A stretch of DNA of 21,640 nucleotides from Butyriboletus loyo (lineage: Eukaryota > Basidiomycota > Agaricomycetes > Boletales > Boletaceae). Every line of letters starts with the position of its first letter. The first letter of the stretch is position 1. Both the position numbers and the translations under genes were made by a program. Location of the stretch: positions 1 to 21,640 of the forward strand of contig JBBPSI010000337.1 in the NCBI GenBank assembly GCA_038093515.1. Direction: 5' to 3'. The notes under the pieces were generated by a model. It ran no database searches. It was not told the DNA's origin and saw only the letters and a list, made by a program, of their open reading frames with translations. Of the stretch, positions 1 through 12,389 are shown piece by piece.

Positions 1-2526
1 GGTATCATGGATATCGCAGGGCATCTTATCAGCGCCGGGGCTGACCAACGTCGATGTGGGCAGTGGTGAGAGGCTTGCTTGTTGGTAATCTCGAGGTTCT
101 TGACCTTGGTTTCTTCGCTGTGTGGAGCGTCAGACTGGACAAGGCAATAATCGAGACAACTACGGCACGTACCCTAGTTCGGAAGTGTGATCGATGAACC
201 ACCGGACGAAGTCGAAGCTGCGGGCATATCATGAAAAGGATTTAGCACAAGCTGAGCTTCATGGGACGACGGTAGGCAGAGGACACAATTTTTTCTATTT
301 TCGAACACAGACTTTACGTTAGCGACGACCACGTCTTCAACGAACGACGGCGAAGAAAAACACTACCTTCTGCCATCTCTGCAACGTCTATCTTCTGAGA
401 GACGCCTGCGAGAATCCGCGCTTCCCGGGCTTCCTTCGCAATATGGATGGCGGATGAGGCGTCGACAGGCACAGTTACCGTCTTGACCGCGGCAAGCTCT
501 GCCTGGACGTCCGTTAGTCCGACTGGAGGAGAACGATCTCGCGGGCGGCGTCGGCCTTGACTGCAGTGGATCCTCGCCGCCCGGTGTTCCACCGACCGCT
601 GGAAGTTCTTGAAGGACCGGAAAAGATTCTCGAGGGCGTCGTCACGGCTCTCCTTGTCGTCGTCAACCCTCATGTTGTCGATCTCGGCGGTGAGTTCCTG
701 AATTATGCTCTTGTACGATCCCGTCTCTGCGCGCTGCGAAGCTCTAGGCCGGCAATGCGATCTTCCTGACATCCTACTCGTCCGCTGTGGCTGTGCAGGA
801 CCAGGGGCTAGGGGCAGCGAGGCGGGACAAGCCGGAGAGCCAAGCGCAGGGACTTACCGAGCGGAGTCGAGGAGAGGATAGCGGCGGCGACACGTAGCTC
901 ACCCAATCCATCTCCTTCGGCTGCGGTGCACAGCATCCTCCGCCCTGGCTTATCCACCGCACAAGTCTTTGGCCTTCGTGTGAGCGCATCGGTGTCCTGA
1001 CCATGGACCAACGTGGGCGCTCGTGTGCCTTCGACTGCAGTGATGTAATCCTTGAGTGAAACGACATCTGACGCAATGGCGATAACCGTGAATGACCGGC
1101 GTGTACAACCGAATCAATTGGACATTCAGTTGCATCATGCGAAGCTTGTCACATCGTTCCAGTCATCGTCGGAACTGGCGGCGGCGGAACTGAGAGAGGA
1201 TAAAGTATCGTGCGTGTCGATCAAGGTCGTGGAATCAGCGCCTGCTGGGAAGGAAGCAACCACGACTTGGACCACATCGCTGGGCGATGACGTCTCCAAC
1301 AGAGAAATGCACTGGCACGTGGCACACGCGAACGCGGAAGTGCTCAGTGAGATAGCGTTGTGGAACCAAACAAGAAGATAGCAGTAAGAGCACAAAGAAA
1401 GGAGCACAGAGAAAGGAGCGGCGGGACGGAACAAGATGAGGAGCTGGGGACAAGGTTACGTTGGGCAGGCCTTATATATGCCAGAGATTGATGTTCGGAC
1501 TAGACGTCAGCCCACAGGCTGACGATGATGACGACTTGGGGTCATGCAGCGAGTGCGTCATCAGGCGGCTGACCTTGACTAATAAAGTTGGAATGGAAAG
1601 CGTTCCGATGAGACCCGGAGCTAACAAACTGCATCGATGCTATCCAGGTCCACCCTTATGCGAAATTTCCTCGCCTCCAACCGTCGTACGACATGCAGAC
1701 GCGTCCGCACATCGGGGATGATCCACACCTGATCCAAGTTGGAGGAAGCGCTTGATCGTCAGATGTCCGTCGTGAAGCATAAAATCGGATGCGAATACTC
1801 TTTTGAGGTCCTGGAGACCATGATGGGCGAGATGAACCTTCTCGTTCGACGTTGTGGCTGAACGTTTCAGATACACGGGGAATACAGGATGCCTCACTTT
1901 TGGCGCGTGTGAGTGTGCAAGACGTTCTATACACCGAGTCGCAACGTGGGCCAGTTTGGTCTCGCCGGAAAGCGGTCTAGTCTCAGCCGTAATGAACGTT
2001 GCTTGACTGATGGCAATGAAGCGTGACGTTTTCGCGGTGGTATTCCGAGTATGTACGATACTCTACGTACCTGGAAAGATGGGCGAGTAAGCTCTGTACT
2101 AATCAGTACCAGTCAAGTAACGAGTGTAGAGTTACAGCTTACCTCAATCGAGTATGTACTGGCAGACTGGCAGACTGGAGGACAGTGAGCGAGAATAGCG
2201 CAGTGTCCAAATAAGGAAATATATAAGTGCCGGACAAGTACCTTACCCGTAAATTCTCTCAGATGATATGTACGATGGTGTCGTGCCCTTTCCAATCAAA
2301 AACGTCCTTTGACTGGATGGAGGATAGTGAAAGATGATACGATTTTCAATGCACGTTGTATATAACAGAATTCGTGTGAGGGAACACGAACTAAATGGAT
2401 AAGTAACTAGTCTATCTAGGGGATGATTTCCAACAGGACGATCAGTAGAAAGAACCAAATAGGTTGGTGGCGTCGGAGGGCGACTTGATGTAGACAAGGT
2501 CATCTATCTCTATATAAAAAACACAT
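1..2526. other. Stretch without a confident gene
   Basis: I found no recognisable domain on either strand in this stretch. Open frames are short, several begin only at TTG or GTG, and none joins convincingly to a neighbour except the weak candidate at 367-1011. A minus-strand TATATAAG-like element sits near 1470-1480, but the first ATG downstream of it (near 1277) opens only a very short frame. A small direct repeat (GGCAGACT, about two copies) lies at 2161-2178. The stretch could hold a decayed gene or a lineage-specific gene I do not recognise. Confidence 0.5.
367..1011 (-). other. Possible two-exon gene fragment, unknown product
   Basis: A minus-strand frame reading from about 1010 to 861 ends at a strong donor (GTAAGTCC). 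It can be joined in phase to a frame entered near 728 that runs to another donor (GTAGTG) at 367. The second part encodes a charged, helix-like segment containing QELTAEIDNMR and DDALENLFRSF, which looks protein-like. No start codon, family or downstream exon could be established. It may be a relic or a chance open frame. Confidence 0.15.
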
Positions 2527-4180
2527 CTAGCCAGTTTTTGTCTTGAGATTTCTCCAAAGCGTCGTGAAGAGAACCCCTCCAATCCCGACAAGTCCTATCT
2601 CTAACCCCACGAAAATCTCCATTCCAACAGCGACACCCGATCCACCCCAGATAGCACCAGTTAGTCGGCCAACATAATTGGAGTATTGAATCGCCATAGA
2701 AGCACGGCCATTCCAGTCGGAAGGGAGCTGCTTGCTTAGCACGCTGAGCGTCACAGTTGTAGCGAGATTGAAACCGAGAGCGACGAGCCACCAGCACGCG
2801 AGTAGCGATCCATACACGACTTTACTGGTGGCGAGAAGCGAAATGAAGACCAAAAGCCCACACAAACCCAGGCCGGTCCCGAAAGCGAGTAGATGTCGGT
2901 CTTGAATATGACGTGCGAACAGCATACTCGCAAGAAAGAATGGGAGTGTAGTGATTCCTCCTAGTGTTATGAAGTTCCCTGCCGAAAAAGGGGACCAGCT
3001 GAGGGTAGAAGTCGCAGCACCGAGGACAGGGAGGTTTGCTTCCCAGGACCCCAGGATAAAGAAGCATAGCATGGCGAACCAACACATGCAGGTAATGATG
3101 CCCCACTGCGGGCGTGTGATATGAGACAAGCGGGGGATGGACGATTCTTTTAGTAGTGATGAGGGACGGGTGATCTGGGCAGGCGAAGCAGAGTGTCTGA
3201 TTTTGTTCTCTTCTTCGACAGACAGGGCGGGTGTTATTATTTCGTGAAGTTCCCAGTTAGTTTCCATCGTGGGCACGTCTTCAAAGTATTTGGCTATAAT
3301 CAACCAGAAGACCGTATTGCAGCAAGCCAAAATCCAAGCAGGACTAGTGTATCCGTTGAAGATCACATTTTGGAATCCAACCTTGTAGAATAGACCGCCG
3401 AGGAACGGACCAAGGATCATTCCCAGAGCTTGTCCAAGTACTAGCCAACTGCAAAGCGTCGTCCGACGGCGAATTCCCACGATCAAAGGATCCGTGCAAT
3501 ATCGTTTGCAGTACAAGAAGCCAGAGAATGAGACACCGATGAAGAATCGCCCGATGAGGATGAAGTATAGGAAATTGGTGCGATATGCGATTGCATACGC
3601 GACGTTCCCTAGAATCCCTGCGAAGCATCCCATACTCAATGCCGCGGCGTATCGTCCTACACATCGACCAAGTTAATATTGGGTCTTTGGCTACAAAGAC
3701 GGATGTGGTCCACCTTTGTCATATCTCGTCATTGGGATGAGTGTGATACCAGCAGACAAGGCTGGTATACCGATAACAACACCATAAAAGGTTGCATTTC
3801 CACCCAAGTATTCGATATATTTGTTCGAAGAAGGGACAAAGATGAAGGAGGAGACCTTTCGCCGGGAAAGCGTTACGTCACGGAGCCATACTAGCACGGT
3901 ATATTTGCGTACCTCCAGCATCATGTTATAGGCAATTACGATGACCAAGGAAGCCATCTTTGGGAGCTTGAACTCTTCTCCACCCAGCCTATCGGAGTCA
4001 CCAGGAGCACTCCTCCTGAGCAAACCAACATGCAAAAGAAACTGTCGGAGCATATCCTGGTGCAGCTAAGGCCGTGGAAAATGTTTTTCTGATCAACATG
4101 AATGTTCTGACCAGGTGGGGTCAAGCACGTTGGGGCACTCACCTCGAAGAAGACGAGGGGACACAAACATGCAAGGTCAT
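2527..4180 (-). CDS. Major facilitator superfamily transporter, four exons
   Basis: The predicted product is a 470-aa polytopic membrane transporter of the major facilitator superfamily. My exon model is 4180-4143, 4015-3913, 3855-3714 and 3656-2527. The introns are 127, 57 and 57 bp, phases agree at every junction, and the first donor is GTGAGT. The start ATG at 4180 is chosen because its 38-nt exon ends in the phase needed by the next exon. The N-terminus is polar, followed by many hydrophobic segments. Residues 157-182 carry RRRTT followed by a G-rich LGMILGPFLGG segment typical of MFS helix 5. The flanks (EYLGG, TRYDKGRYAAALSMG, FNGYTSPAW) resemble the fungal family of yeast YCR023C and related SPX-MFS/MFSD8-like proteins. 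That placement is recalled from family knowledge. Substrate and membrane cannot be told from the sequence. The 127-bp first intron is unusually long here and might hide a small exon. Confidence 0.87.
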
Positions 4181-5676
4181 GTCGGATAAATATTGCTTTG
4201 GTTGCTATTGTGCCAGCAGTGGTGTAGCAAGTATGCTTCGATCACTGTTGTATCAAGTAATCCCGGGTTCAAGCTCAAGATCTTATCGGGACGTGAACAC
4301 ATGGTGTGCAGTAGAGCAATAGAAAATATTGTGCCTGCGGAACGCGCCAAGTGTTAGGCACAAAGTTCTCGTTCTGTTGTTTCACTGCAAACTAGCTGTC
4401 ATTAGCGAATGTCGACATATGTAGTTAACTCGGTCACCATGAGACTGCTGCCAACCCTAATTGTGATTTGACGTGTTGCTTATTTACATAATTTTCTGTC
4501 AGTTAGTCAAATAAGTCATGAGGTAGTGGTATGACCGGCGTTCCAACTTACAGGACCATTCTTCAGCAAACCATGTACATTCCCTCTCACCCCGGGCAAC
4601 GAACACGTTCGCTTGGGTGACGATCAATACCCGGATAAAGTGACTTGGGCCGACGGTGAACGATCGCCCCCTCCGCCATCCCGACGGACGGTCAAACGTC
4701 TCCGGCCCACACGGTGACCTACATCTGCCAGAGATTCGTATCCCCATTCCTTTGAGACCAGTGAGGGCAAAGGGCGAACGTGTCACCACTTCCACCACGC
4801 CCGTTTGTGATGGAGACATGGATTGTTTTATTTTCACGGTTGAACGCCCAGACCGTTCTCGTTTTCAGAATGCCATGGAAAAACGGCTTTAAAGTTAGCT
4901 TCGGGTCTTTGGTGCAACGGAGAAACTCGTGGGGGATACCGAGGTGAGTGGGGAAGTAGTCGTTGATCCCGCCCATTGGGACTCCCTAATAGTAATTTAG
5001 CTGCTCGTCCCTAATTACGTTATTTGATTCAGGTACCTGTGCTGGCTGCGCAATTCGACAATCGTGCGGGATTAGAAACAATGCGTTCTGCCACCTGAGT
5101 GGCCCGCATGATTAATGATCGATTGATCAAGGCTATACGCTACGCCGTTTGCAGCTCAAGCCCAGCTCGATATCTTTATTTTGTCCGGTTAGGGCTCGCT
5201 GCAAGTTCCCCAGTCATGTTAACTAGAATGATCAGCGACGCTCTGAAATTCAGACTAGATCCATGCCGCTTCATCAACTCGGAATTTGTTTTCCCGGGCC
5301 GTGAAATTTCAATGAGCCATCCCTTGAACTTCATATCAGCATACACTCAATGGCTCACTGAAATTCATCGTGTTTACTAGCCAAAGTGTTCAGCTAGCGT
5401 ATTATATGACCCTGGGGTTCGGATCGTCCGGGTGAGCACGAAAACCTTCTTAGCAAAAAATTCATTTTCAAATCCACTTAGGACACAGCCAGTGATATTG
5501 AAACGATACACATGAACCTAGTAGGCGAGTGGAAATATTACGTGTAGTCCATCAACTCTACGTGTATACAAATAAACAGAACAAATAAAAAAAGGGGGTA
5601 ACATTGTGTTGATACCACTTGGGATATGCATGCTCCCTTCCCGTCTTCTACTCTCCCGAAGTTGAAACAGCAGCCC
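4181..5676. other. Intergenic stretch, no supported gene
   Basis: This stretch lies upstream of the transporter start and downstream of the phosphatase stop. Frames on both strands are short and show no domain. The most protein-like is a minus-strand frame at 4719-4976 (85 aa, beginning MGGINDYFPTHLGIPHEF), preceded by a possible acceptor just upstream. I recognise no family and found no partner exon. The frame at 5099-5380 starts at GTG and looks fortuitous. Confidence 0.5.
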
Positions 5677-8600
5677 TCATATCACCGCCTGGGCCACATG
5701 ATACGCCCTTGCATCCGCCAACAACGCGGCCTCCATTTCCCTCCACCACCCCTCCACCACTCTCTTCTCTCTCCCCCTTGCCTCCGCCACCACCCTCTTC
5801 ACCGTGACACGAAACACCGCCGACACAGGGCGATGATCTGACACATTCACCTCCCACCTCCGATACCCCATCAAAACTACCCTCTCCTCCCTTGATCGCC
5901 ACAACACCCGGTCACACCACGCCGGCACGCGACGCTTCTCCGAGGTGTCAAACTCATTCGAATCCCGGTCATATTTGTACGTGGGGGCAAAGGTGAGCGG
6001 GCCCTCACAAAAGACACGGAGCCGAAAGGCGCGGTTGTGTTTCATTTCTTTGTGTAGTTGGTCGTGCGTGAGGAGGGTGTCGAGGTCGTTGGCTTGAATG
6101 GCGGCAATGACGGCGTCTCGGCGTTGGTCGATACGATAGTTCATGTCGCCATTGAGCTAAACAGAACGTTGTTCTGTCAGCGTTTCTGGTGGACGCAAAT
6201 CAAAGTCATGAACGCACAAAAACAACTTCATGGTCGAGGACCATCGACCCATCTCCTCCACCAATGTATCCAAACTCATCTTCGACAGATTCCGCAGGGA
6301 ACACGTTGGTTTCTTCGAGAAAAGCTGCCACGTCCGCGTTGCGCTGGCGGACATGATGTTGTCCAGCAGCCAAGTGGCAATTAACGAAACACAGACTCGA
6401 ATCGTCAATAACGAATCGCGCGAGGATGCCACCCTGAAAAAAAGAACATCGTCAGTTGATATCACGAGATACAACAATAATCCCACCTTATTTCCATATC
6501 GCCCTCCCATCCCCCTCTTAATCGTCGCGATCGCGACATCCCTTATGAAAGCCCTCTCTGCATTCTTGATAAACATACACGTGAACAACCCCACCAAACT
6601 CTCCGTGTGAATCACCGTATAAGACGATTCAGGGGGCATTGCCAGCTTGACCGCTAGAATTAATCGATCGTGCCACTTTTTGTAACTCGACGTCACTTTT
6701 TCATTAATCTTGCCCTCGTCACCTTTCTTTTTGCCTCCTAGAAGGACGGTCTTGGCTGCCATCTTACGAGACTCGAGATCGATTACTTCCTGGAACCCGA
6801 AGGAGATGATGTCGGGGCTATCCACAGAGGTAAGGACGTTATGAAGGAAGCGAAGATTTTCAGGGTCGCCGGTGAGAGCCTCGGGCTTCGCAGCATCGAC
6901 GTTCCATGAGACGATGAGGACTTTGAGATCTCGGAACGTGCTGAACGAGCGCTCTCGTTTCAACAGTTCTTGCTCTATCCCGATCATAAGCAATCTACAA
7001 CGTCAACACACGCCGTTGCGCCACTCACCGATCCGGTCCGCACCAATGAGCCCATCCCAAAACCTGATCTGCTCGTCCCGCCCCACACTCACCACTCTCA
7101 GCTTTTCCATCTCCACTATCGCATAGGGGTCCACGAAGATCCGCAAGACAGGCAGCCCGCCATGAGCATCCCAACAATTGATAACGACCCAAGGCTTGGA
7201 ACTAACGTCGTACACAGAAATCGTACCCTTTCGCCCACCAGCCCACAGGCGATCGTGTACGCCCTCCAGACAAAGCACGTCGGACACGCTCACTTTGACC
7301 ACCTCAACACAAGTGGGGATCCCATCACCTGTGACAACGTTCCAGATACTGATGTACCCGCCTTCATGGCCCAGATAAACGTGGTCGGGGTGGGAGGGGA
7401 GAATAGTGCCCGAGGTCACCGCACCAGCGTGTTGATTCGGCATCACGGAGCGACCGATACTCCCTGGCGCACATATATCGTATATCCGAATGACGGGCAC
7501 CGAAGCAGTACCAACGCCATTCATGTCTGTCCGTACCGCGGTCCACAATAACCCCCCGAGCAACTTCACAAACTCAGCTTTTTCTCCTAGGCGATAGACC
7601 CGAGGAGCAGTGTAGACAAGATTAACATCGTCCGCCAAGCCTGCACCAACGCCTGCGCTCGCGTTGCTATTGGGGTCAAAGACAAAAGTTTTACCCGCCT
7701 CGTCGATGGTGATCATCGTGGACCTATGTTGGAATATGCTTATGACTTGAGACGCATGGATGCCCATTTTGGAAGATGTGAAAACCCCCATCCGAACATC
7801 TACCTCGAGTAAATGTCCTTCCTTCGTTCCGACCCATAGGAATTTTCCTCTGTCCGCTGTGTCATGCGCCGGTCTGAACTCGAGACAGGACACCAAAGAG
7901 CCCCTCGTACCATCTCTCGTATCGAGCGTCCACGAGGGTCCCTCGATGGATGAAAGGTCGTAGTATTTAATGTGATGGCCTGCGGCTACCACTACACCGG
8001 ACCCAGCGACAGCGACATGTCCCGAATGCGCTGGCACATGTATCTTGTATTCCATGAAACCAACGCTAGGCATGCTGGGAGGACGTCTGGAGGAACGACT
8101 CGAGTCTGGAAGGGATTCAACGCCGCGTGCACGGGGATCCTCTTCCGAACCAGATTCCTCGTCCGACGATGGTGGGGGCGCGCGACGCACAGGGGGTAAC
8201 TTGTGACCCAGCCCAATCGTGCGTGTGGGCGGCGGTGGGAGCCTTGCACTTCCGAAAGGTTTACGTTCCCCGACGATTTCGACAGGAGTGGTTTGTAGGG
8301 GCGGCGCACGTGCTGGTAGGGGTGGCGCCGGAGGGAGAACTTCATGAGCACTCTCCTCTTGCGTGACACGACGAGACGGGAGTGGGGGCGCAACAGGCTG
8401 GGTGGGCGTGGTTGTGGCAGAACTCATCGAGGGAGGCTCATGGAGTCCTGAAGATCCGGATGTGCCGTTCGATCGGCGAGGTGGACATGGTGGGGCTGGC
8501 CGATGGGATGGTCTCGGCTTCAAACGAGGCGAGAAACTGGAGAGAGACTCGCTGGAGCTGCTGGAGAGCTTCCGCCCATGTTGGGGGCTATATATTCCGT

Positions 8601-9845
8601 TCGTGTGGGCGAACTCAGAAGAACCATCCGCTTTCCGAGGCTGGATCGCCGGCGGTAGGGAAACTTCTGATATCTCGGATATTTCGGATTCATCATCCGA
8701 AAAAGGACTATGGAGTGACGAGTTGGAGCTGCTGGCGGGATCCAAGCGATCCTCCTGTGCAAAAAGCGCCAAGTTGAGTGACCGTGGCGGAGGATGGCGA
8801 ACAGGTGGTACTGGGGGACTCGTTATTAGAATGTTTGGCTCGTTATGCGATGACGAATTGTCGTTACGAGAATGAAGTTTGGAAACTTCCTGAGGACTAT
8901 ATGTTCGCCGTTGTTTAACTTCTCGGAATGCTATGTTCATTGAACACTTACGCAAAACGGCCTAGAGTGGCTGCAACTTTGCCTGCGCGAGGGGAGGCAT
9001 CCAATGTGACGATTCCAGGCTCAGTGGAGATGTCCTCTGGGGGCGGTTGAGAGAGATCAGGAGGTTTAGTATGCCGAGGGGGGATCACAGGTGGCGCATG
9101 CTCGATTATCACCGAATCACTATGTGACGTCATCATTGGGGGTCGGGAAGGAGGTCGGGGAGTGGTAGGCCGTGGCGAGGACGATTTGGACGTTTGTATC
9201 TGTGTCGGCGATCTACGACAAGAGGTTAGCTTTAGAACCAAGTGACCAGATGCAGCGTGGGATACGAGCCGAAAGACTAAGCAGGGAAGAGACCACTCAC
9301 GAAAACCTGCTGCGAAGCAAGGCCACACTGCCCAATAATCCGTCCTCTGCGCTCTCCTCTGCTTCATGGCTTTGGTGATCTGGCGGCACAGTGAGTGGTT
9401 CGTGCTCGGGACTGGCCCTGGGCGACCGGAGCATGGCTGGTACAGGGACTGGACGAAGAAGAGGTGAGACAACAGGTGAGGATAGCGGTTTCTTGGTCTT
9501 TGGAGGTGGCGGGGGTGGCGGCGCACGCTTAAGTGGAGCCGCCTTCAAGTCGGAAGCGGACACCTTGTTGCGGACGTTACAGACGGGCGCAACTGGCTGA
9601 GATTGCGAGATACAATCGTCGGGTGTAAGAGAGGTTCGCGTTCTGGCGCGAGGTGTAAGTGCTGATTCAGGGACTACAGCAGTCTGACTCTGCGGAAGGA
9701 CTCGAGCGGGCGAGACTGGAGTTGGCTTGAGTTGTCCACTGGACGGGGCGGAGGCGTTGTCAAGTGCAAATTGCTCGAACCTAGATTTAAGACTTTGAAT
9801 GGAGGGAATTGGAGCGGATTCGACTTGAGAGCTGATGTCGGCCAT
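5677..9845 (-). CDS. WD40-repeat inositol polyphosphate 5-phosphatase, six exons
   Basis: The product (1285 aa) is predicted to remove the 5-phosphate from phosphoinositides or inositol phosphates at membranes or in the cytosol. My exons are 9845-9301, 9212-8952, 8896-7029, 6974-6487, 6433-6218 and 6156-5677. The introns are 88, 55, 54, 53 and 61 bp, and every junction keeps frame. Residues 1 to about 545 are proline- and serine-rich and disordered, with SH3-ligand-like PPPPPP runs. Residues about 550-890 form a WD40-type propeller (LWAGGRKGTISVYD, GRDEQIRFWDG). Residues about 905-1240 are the IPPc catalytic domain of the DNase I-like fold. They include SWNVD (914-918), FGFQEV with the catalytic Glu near 954, GGRYGNKGGI across an intron, NCHLAAGQ (1072-1079), NGDMNYR (near 1128-1134), PAWCDRVLW (near 1204-1212) and SDHRP (1232-1236). 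The usual Trp of the WxGDxN motif is replaced by Leu. The same WD40-IPPc order is known in plant and fungal 5-phosphatases. No SacI domain is present. Confidence 0.93.
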
Positions 9846-10743
9846 GTTGTTCGGATAGTGAAGTAGTGGGGGAGCTATGAGCAACCCCTCTCGACTGCGA
9901 CGGTGGCGCGATTCAGAGTTGAATAGGGGATTGTTGGCGAGGAATACGCGACTCGGCAAGGGCAGAACGGACGAGGATAACGTCGTCGTCGTCGCCGATG
10001 ACTTGGTGGGGAAAGTTGTTTCAGCGAGGTCGACATGTGGACCAATTCACCATTTGGGGTAAATAGCGTCATTTCCATTTTCAACAGCCTATCATAGTAA
10101 CCGACTACTTCTGACCCTTTTTTTTATTTAGCACAGTATCGAAATCGGATTAAACGTATGCATGGACGACGAGAACGACGAAGTTCGCCGAGCTCGTCGA
10201 TGCAGGTCGAAGTGGAGGTCAAGGATATCGATCAGTAGTACCATAGGTACATCTTGCTGAACATGCATTTTATGAAACCACTTCTATCATCCCGTTCGAG
10301 TACCTTCGGATCCGATGAAGCACAAAATTAGTACTAAACTTAGTAGCACGAGGGGCACTGGTGTCCCGCCGCTTCCCTGATCTCGCAGATCCGCCGAATG
10401 GTAGGCGCTGGCTCCCCGTGGTACATATTCTTGTTACGTACCCCCGTGATATCGATCCGTACCAAAGCATTGCGTGCAGGGGGAATCTCAACGAAGAGCA
10501 TCACAGCAGCAACTCGCAAATCGCCGGACGATTGGTTTCGGCAATGGTTAACACTTGAAATTTGGCCATATTTTTTTTGTTCGTTTGAACTTCAAGAATA
10601 ATGTTTCTTTGTGCATGGTTAATTTTTGCTAACTGCCAGTGCAAACAGAGTGAATGAGCTCGTGGCTGGCGAAAAACTTGGCGAGCTTTCGGAACTGTTT
10701 GTAAACAAGGCCGATAATAAGTAGTCTTTTCTAAGCCATGGCA
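9846..10743. other. Upstream region of the phosphatase gene, nothing recognised
   Basis: This stretch should hold the promoter and 5' leader of the minus-strand phosphatase gene. I saw no clear TATA element at a useful distance. The short frames present show no domain and no consistent splice partners. Homopolymer T runs occur near 10119 and 10570. Confidence 0.4.
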
Positions 10744-11780
10744 TCAACAAAATGTCAACTCAACTTCAAGGCCTGTGATGTCTTGGACAGGCATCACAGG
10801 TGCAAAGACAACGGATCCCCAACCTGAGGCAATGTCTATTTCTGCACTTCGTGGTCCTGATGCGCACGTGAAGGGGAAGGGACCATCCAGTTTTCTTGTA
10901 CGAACCTGTCGAGTGGAAAAACTCATGTGAAAGAGCGGGAAGGTGTCTTTCCCATACTTACCATGAGCCTAGGTTGACGAATTGTTACCTTCGATAACGG
11001 TATATAGCTGCTGTGGTGGAGTCATATGACCAGAATGTTTGGTTGGTGAGCGGTGGGGAGTCGTACGGCACCACCGAGTATTGTGTGTCTGTACCAATGT
11101 CGCCACCCATAGCAGGGTGAAATGCCGTTGCATTGTAGTCCAAACCAGTGCCGGAAGTATTGAACGTCGTCTCGACTAGAGGACTCAGAAAGCCGGAGCC
11201 ATGGAAGCCGGAAAATTGGATTGGATTTGTAGTGCTTTGGTTTGTCAGTGGGCCGCTTGGAAAAGGTTTGTATGATCCCTCGACCAAGTTCAAAGCTCGA
11301 AGGAGGGTGACAAAGTTTTCGATGAACGTCGACGACGACATTGCTCTGACTCTTCCGAGTCGCGTTCAAAGTTTTTCCAAGGAAAGAGAGAGGCTTTTAG
11401 GACCATCATGATGAAATGATATTGATGGTGGAGTAGAGTTACTCGCCTGGTCAGATTCGAAAGTAGACCGATGTATTGGACGAACCTGGCGGGACAATAT
11501 CGTATTCGTGGTCACGGTGAGAGAAGCTGGAATCTGTTCGAGATGGATGTAACAGGATTTGCCCAGTTACACGGGCTTGAACTGTAGTTAAAGGTTTCTT
11601 CAAATCTTGCAACCGAGCGTCCCCCACTGGCAAGGGAAGCCTTTGTCGTTGCGCTTCCGAGTCCTTCATGCGGCTTAGTAGGTAAGATCAAGGCGGAGTG
11701 CTGTCGTTCGGGATGACAATGGATAGTAGGATTGCTAGTAGTGCAACAGTAAACTTTCGTACACCGTCGTTACTACGCAT
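10744..11780 (-). CDS. Probable secreted protein gene or its relic, unknown function
   Basis: Several minus-strand pieces suggest one multi-exon gene. An ATG at 11780 opens a frame with a basic start and a hydrophobic core (MRSNDGVRKFTVALLAILLS), like a signal peptide. A frame at about 11341-10987 carries four N-glycosylation sequons (NQST, NTSG, NATA, NQTF). A frame ending at 10744 is entered through a typical 56-bp intron (10961-10906, GTAAGTAT...GACAG). I could not connect all pieces in phase. The segment about 11700-11342 allows several splice choices, and the join around 10990 is ambiguous. Either the gene is real with an exon structure I failed to solve, or it is decaying. No family is recognised. 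Confidence 0.35.
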
Positions 11781-12389
11781 AAGGAGACAACATGGAATCC
11801 ACCCGCGAGAGACAAGTGGCGGCGACACGATCGTTTGGCATGTCAGTACGGTGTCCCAACCCCAGGGATGATCTAAATCGACCTTCTTGCACTAACCCCA
11901 CTGTATGCATATCATCATGCACGACTCAGCATCTTCAGGCGATTCAGACAGGGTCTTCGGATTGCCGCTGTTCTGAGGAGTGTGGCATGTAAGTTACATG
12001 CTCAGTCTTCTCACTAAACAGTAGCTGAGCCAGTGCGTTCAACTGAGATAGTAATACAGAAAAGAAGAACGCGATGCGACGCATGTTTCATGCCAACGCT
12101 CACCGCTTCTCACTCGGCTTTGCCTTTTGCGCCCTTTGCAGCATCTCCGCTCCGGGACGCACCTCCCAAGGTATGTATTTATCATCCGCTCCTCTAGAAG
12201 GGAGTAATTCTACGACTCTTCCGCTCTACAAAGTGAGTTTCCTCTGTGTGACTGTTAACCCTTATGTGAAAAAGGGGCCATCTTTGCTCGATTAGGTAGT
12301 GCGCGGCACTTCCCGTCAACAGCATCGTTCGCATCCACCACCTCCAGTCGTGTTTCATTCATCTCTCAGCTTTCTTGGCCACTCCTGCG
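11781..12389. other. Intergenic stretch between divergent genes
   Basis: This region lies between the candidate secreted-protein gene (minus) and the GTPase gene (plus). A short plus frame at 11792-11992 is cysteine-rich at its end, and another at 12074-12295 begins with a mildly hydrophobic N-terminus. Neither has a recognisable family or a clear downstream exon. I do not call them as genes. Confidence 0.35.

Noticed and set aside
1052..1453. Overlapping frames on both strands (109, 99 and 72 aa)
   Set aside because: The minus frames start only at TTG, and the plus frame has no family or splice partner. A hydrophobic stretch alone does not support a signal peptide here.
5725..5800. CT-rich low-complexity run, and short proline-rich plus frames
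   Set aside because: It is the complement of the coding sequence for the charged C-terminal tail of the phosphatase. There is no independent repeat or gene.
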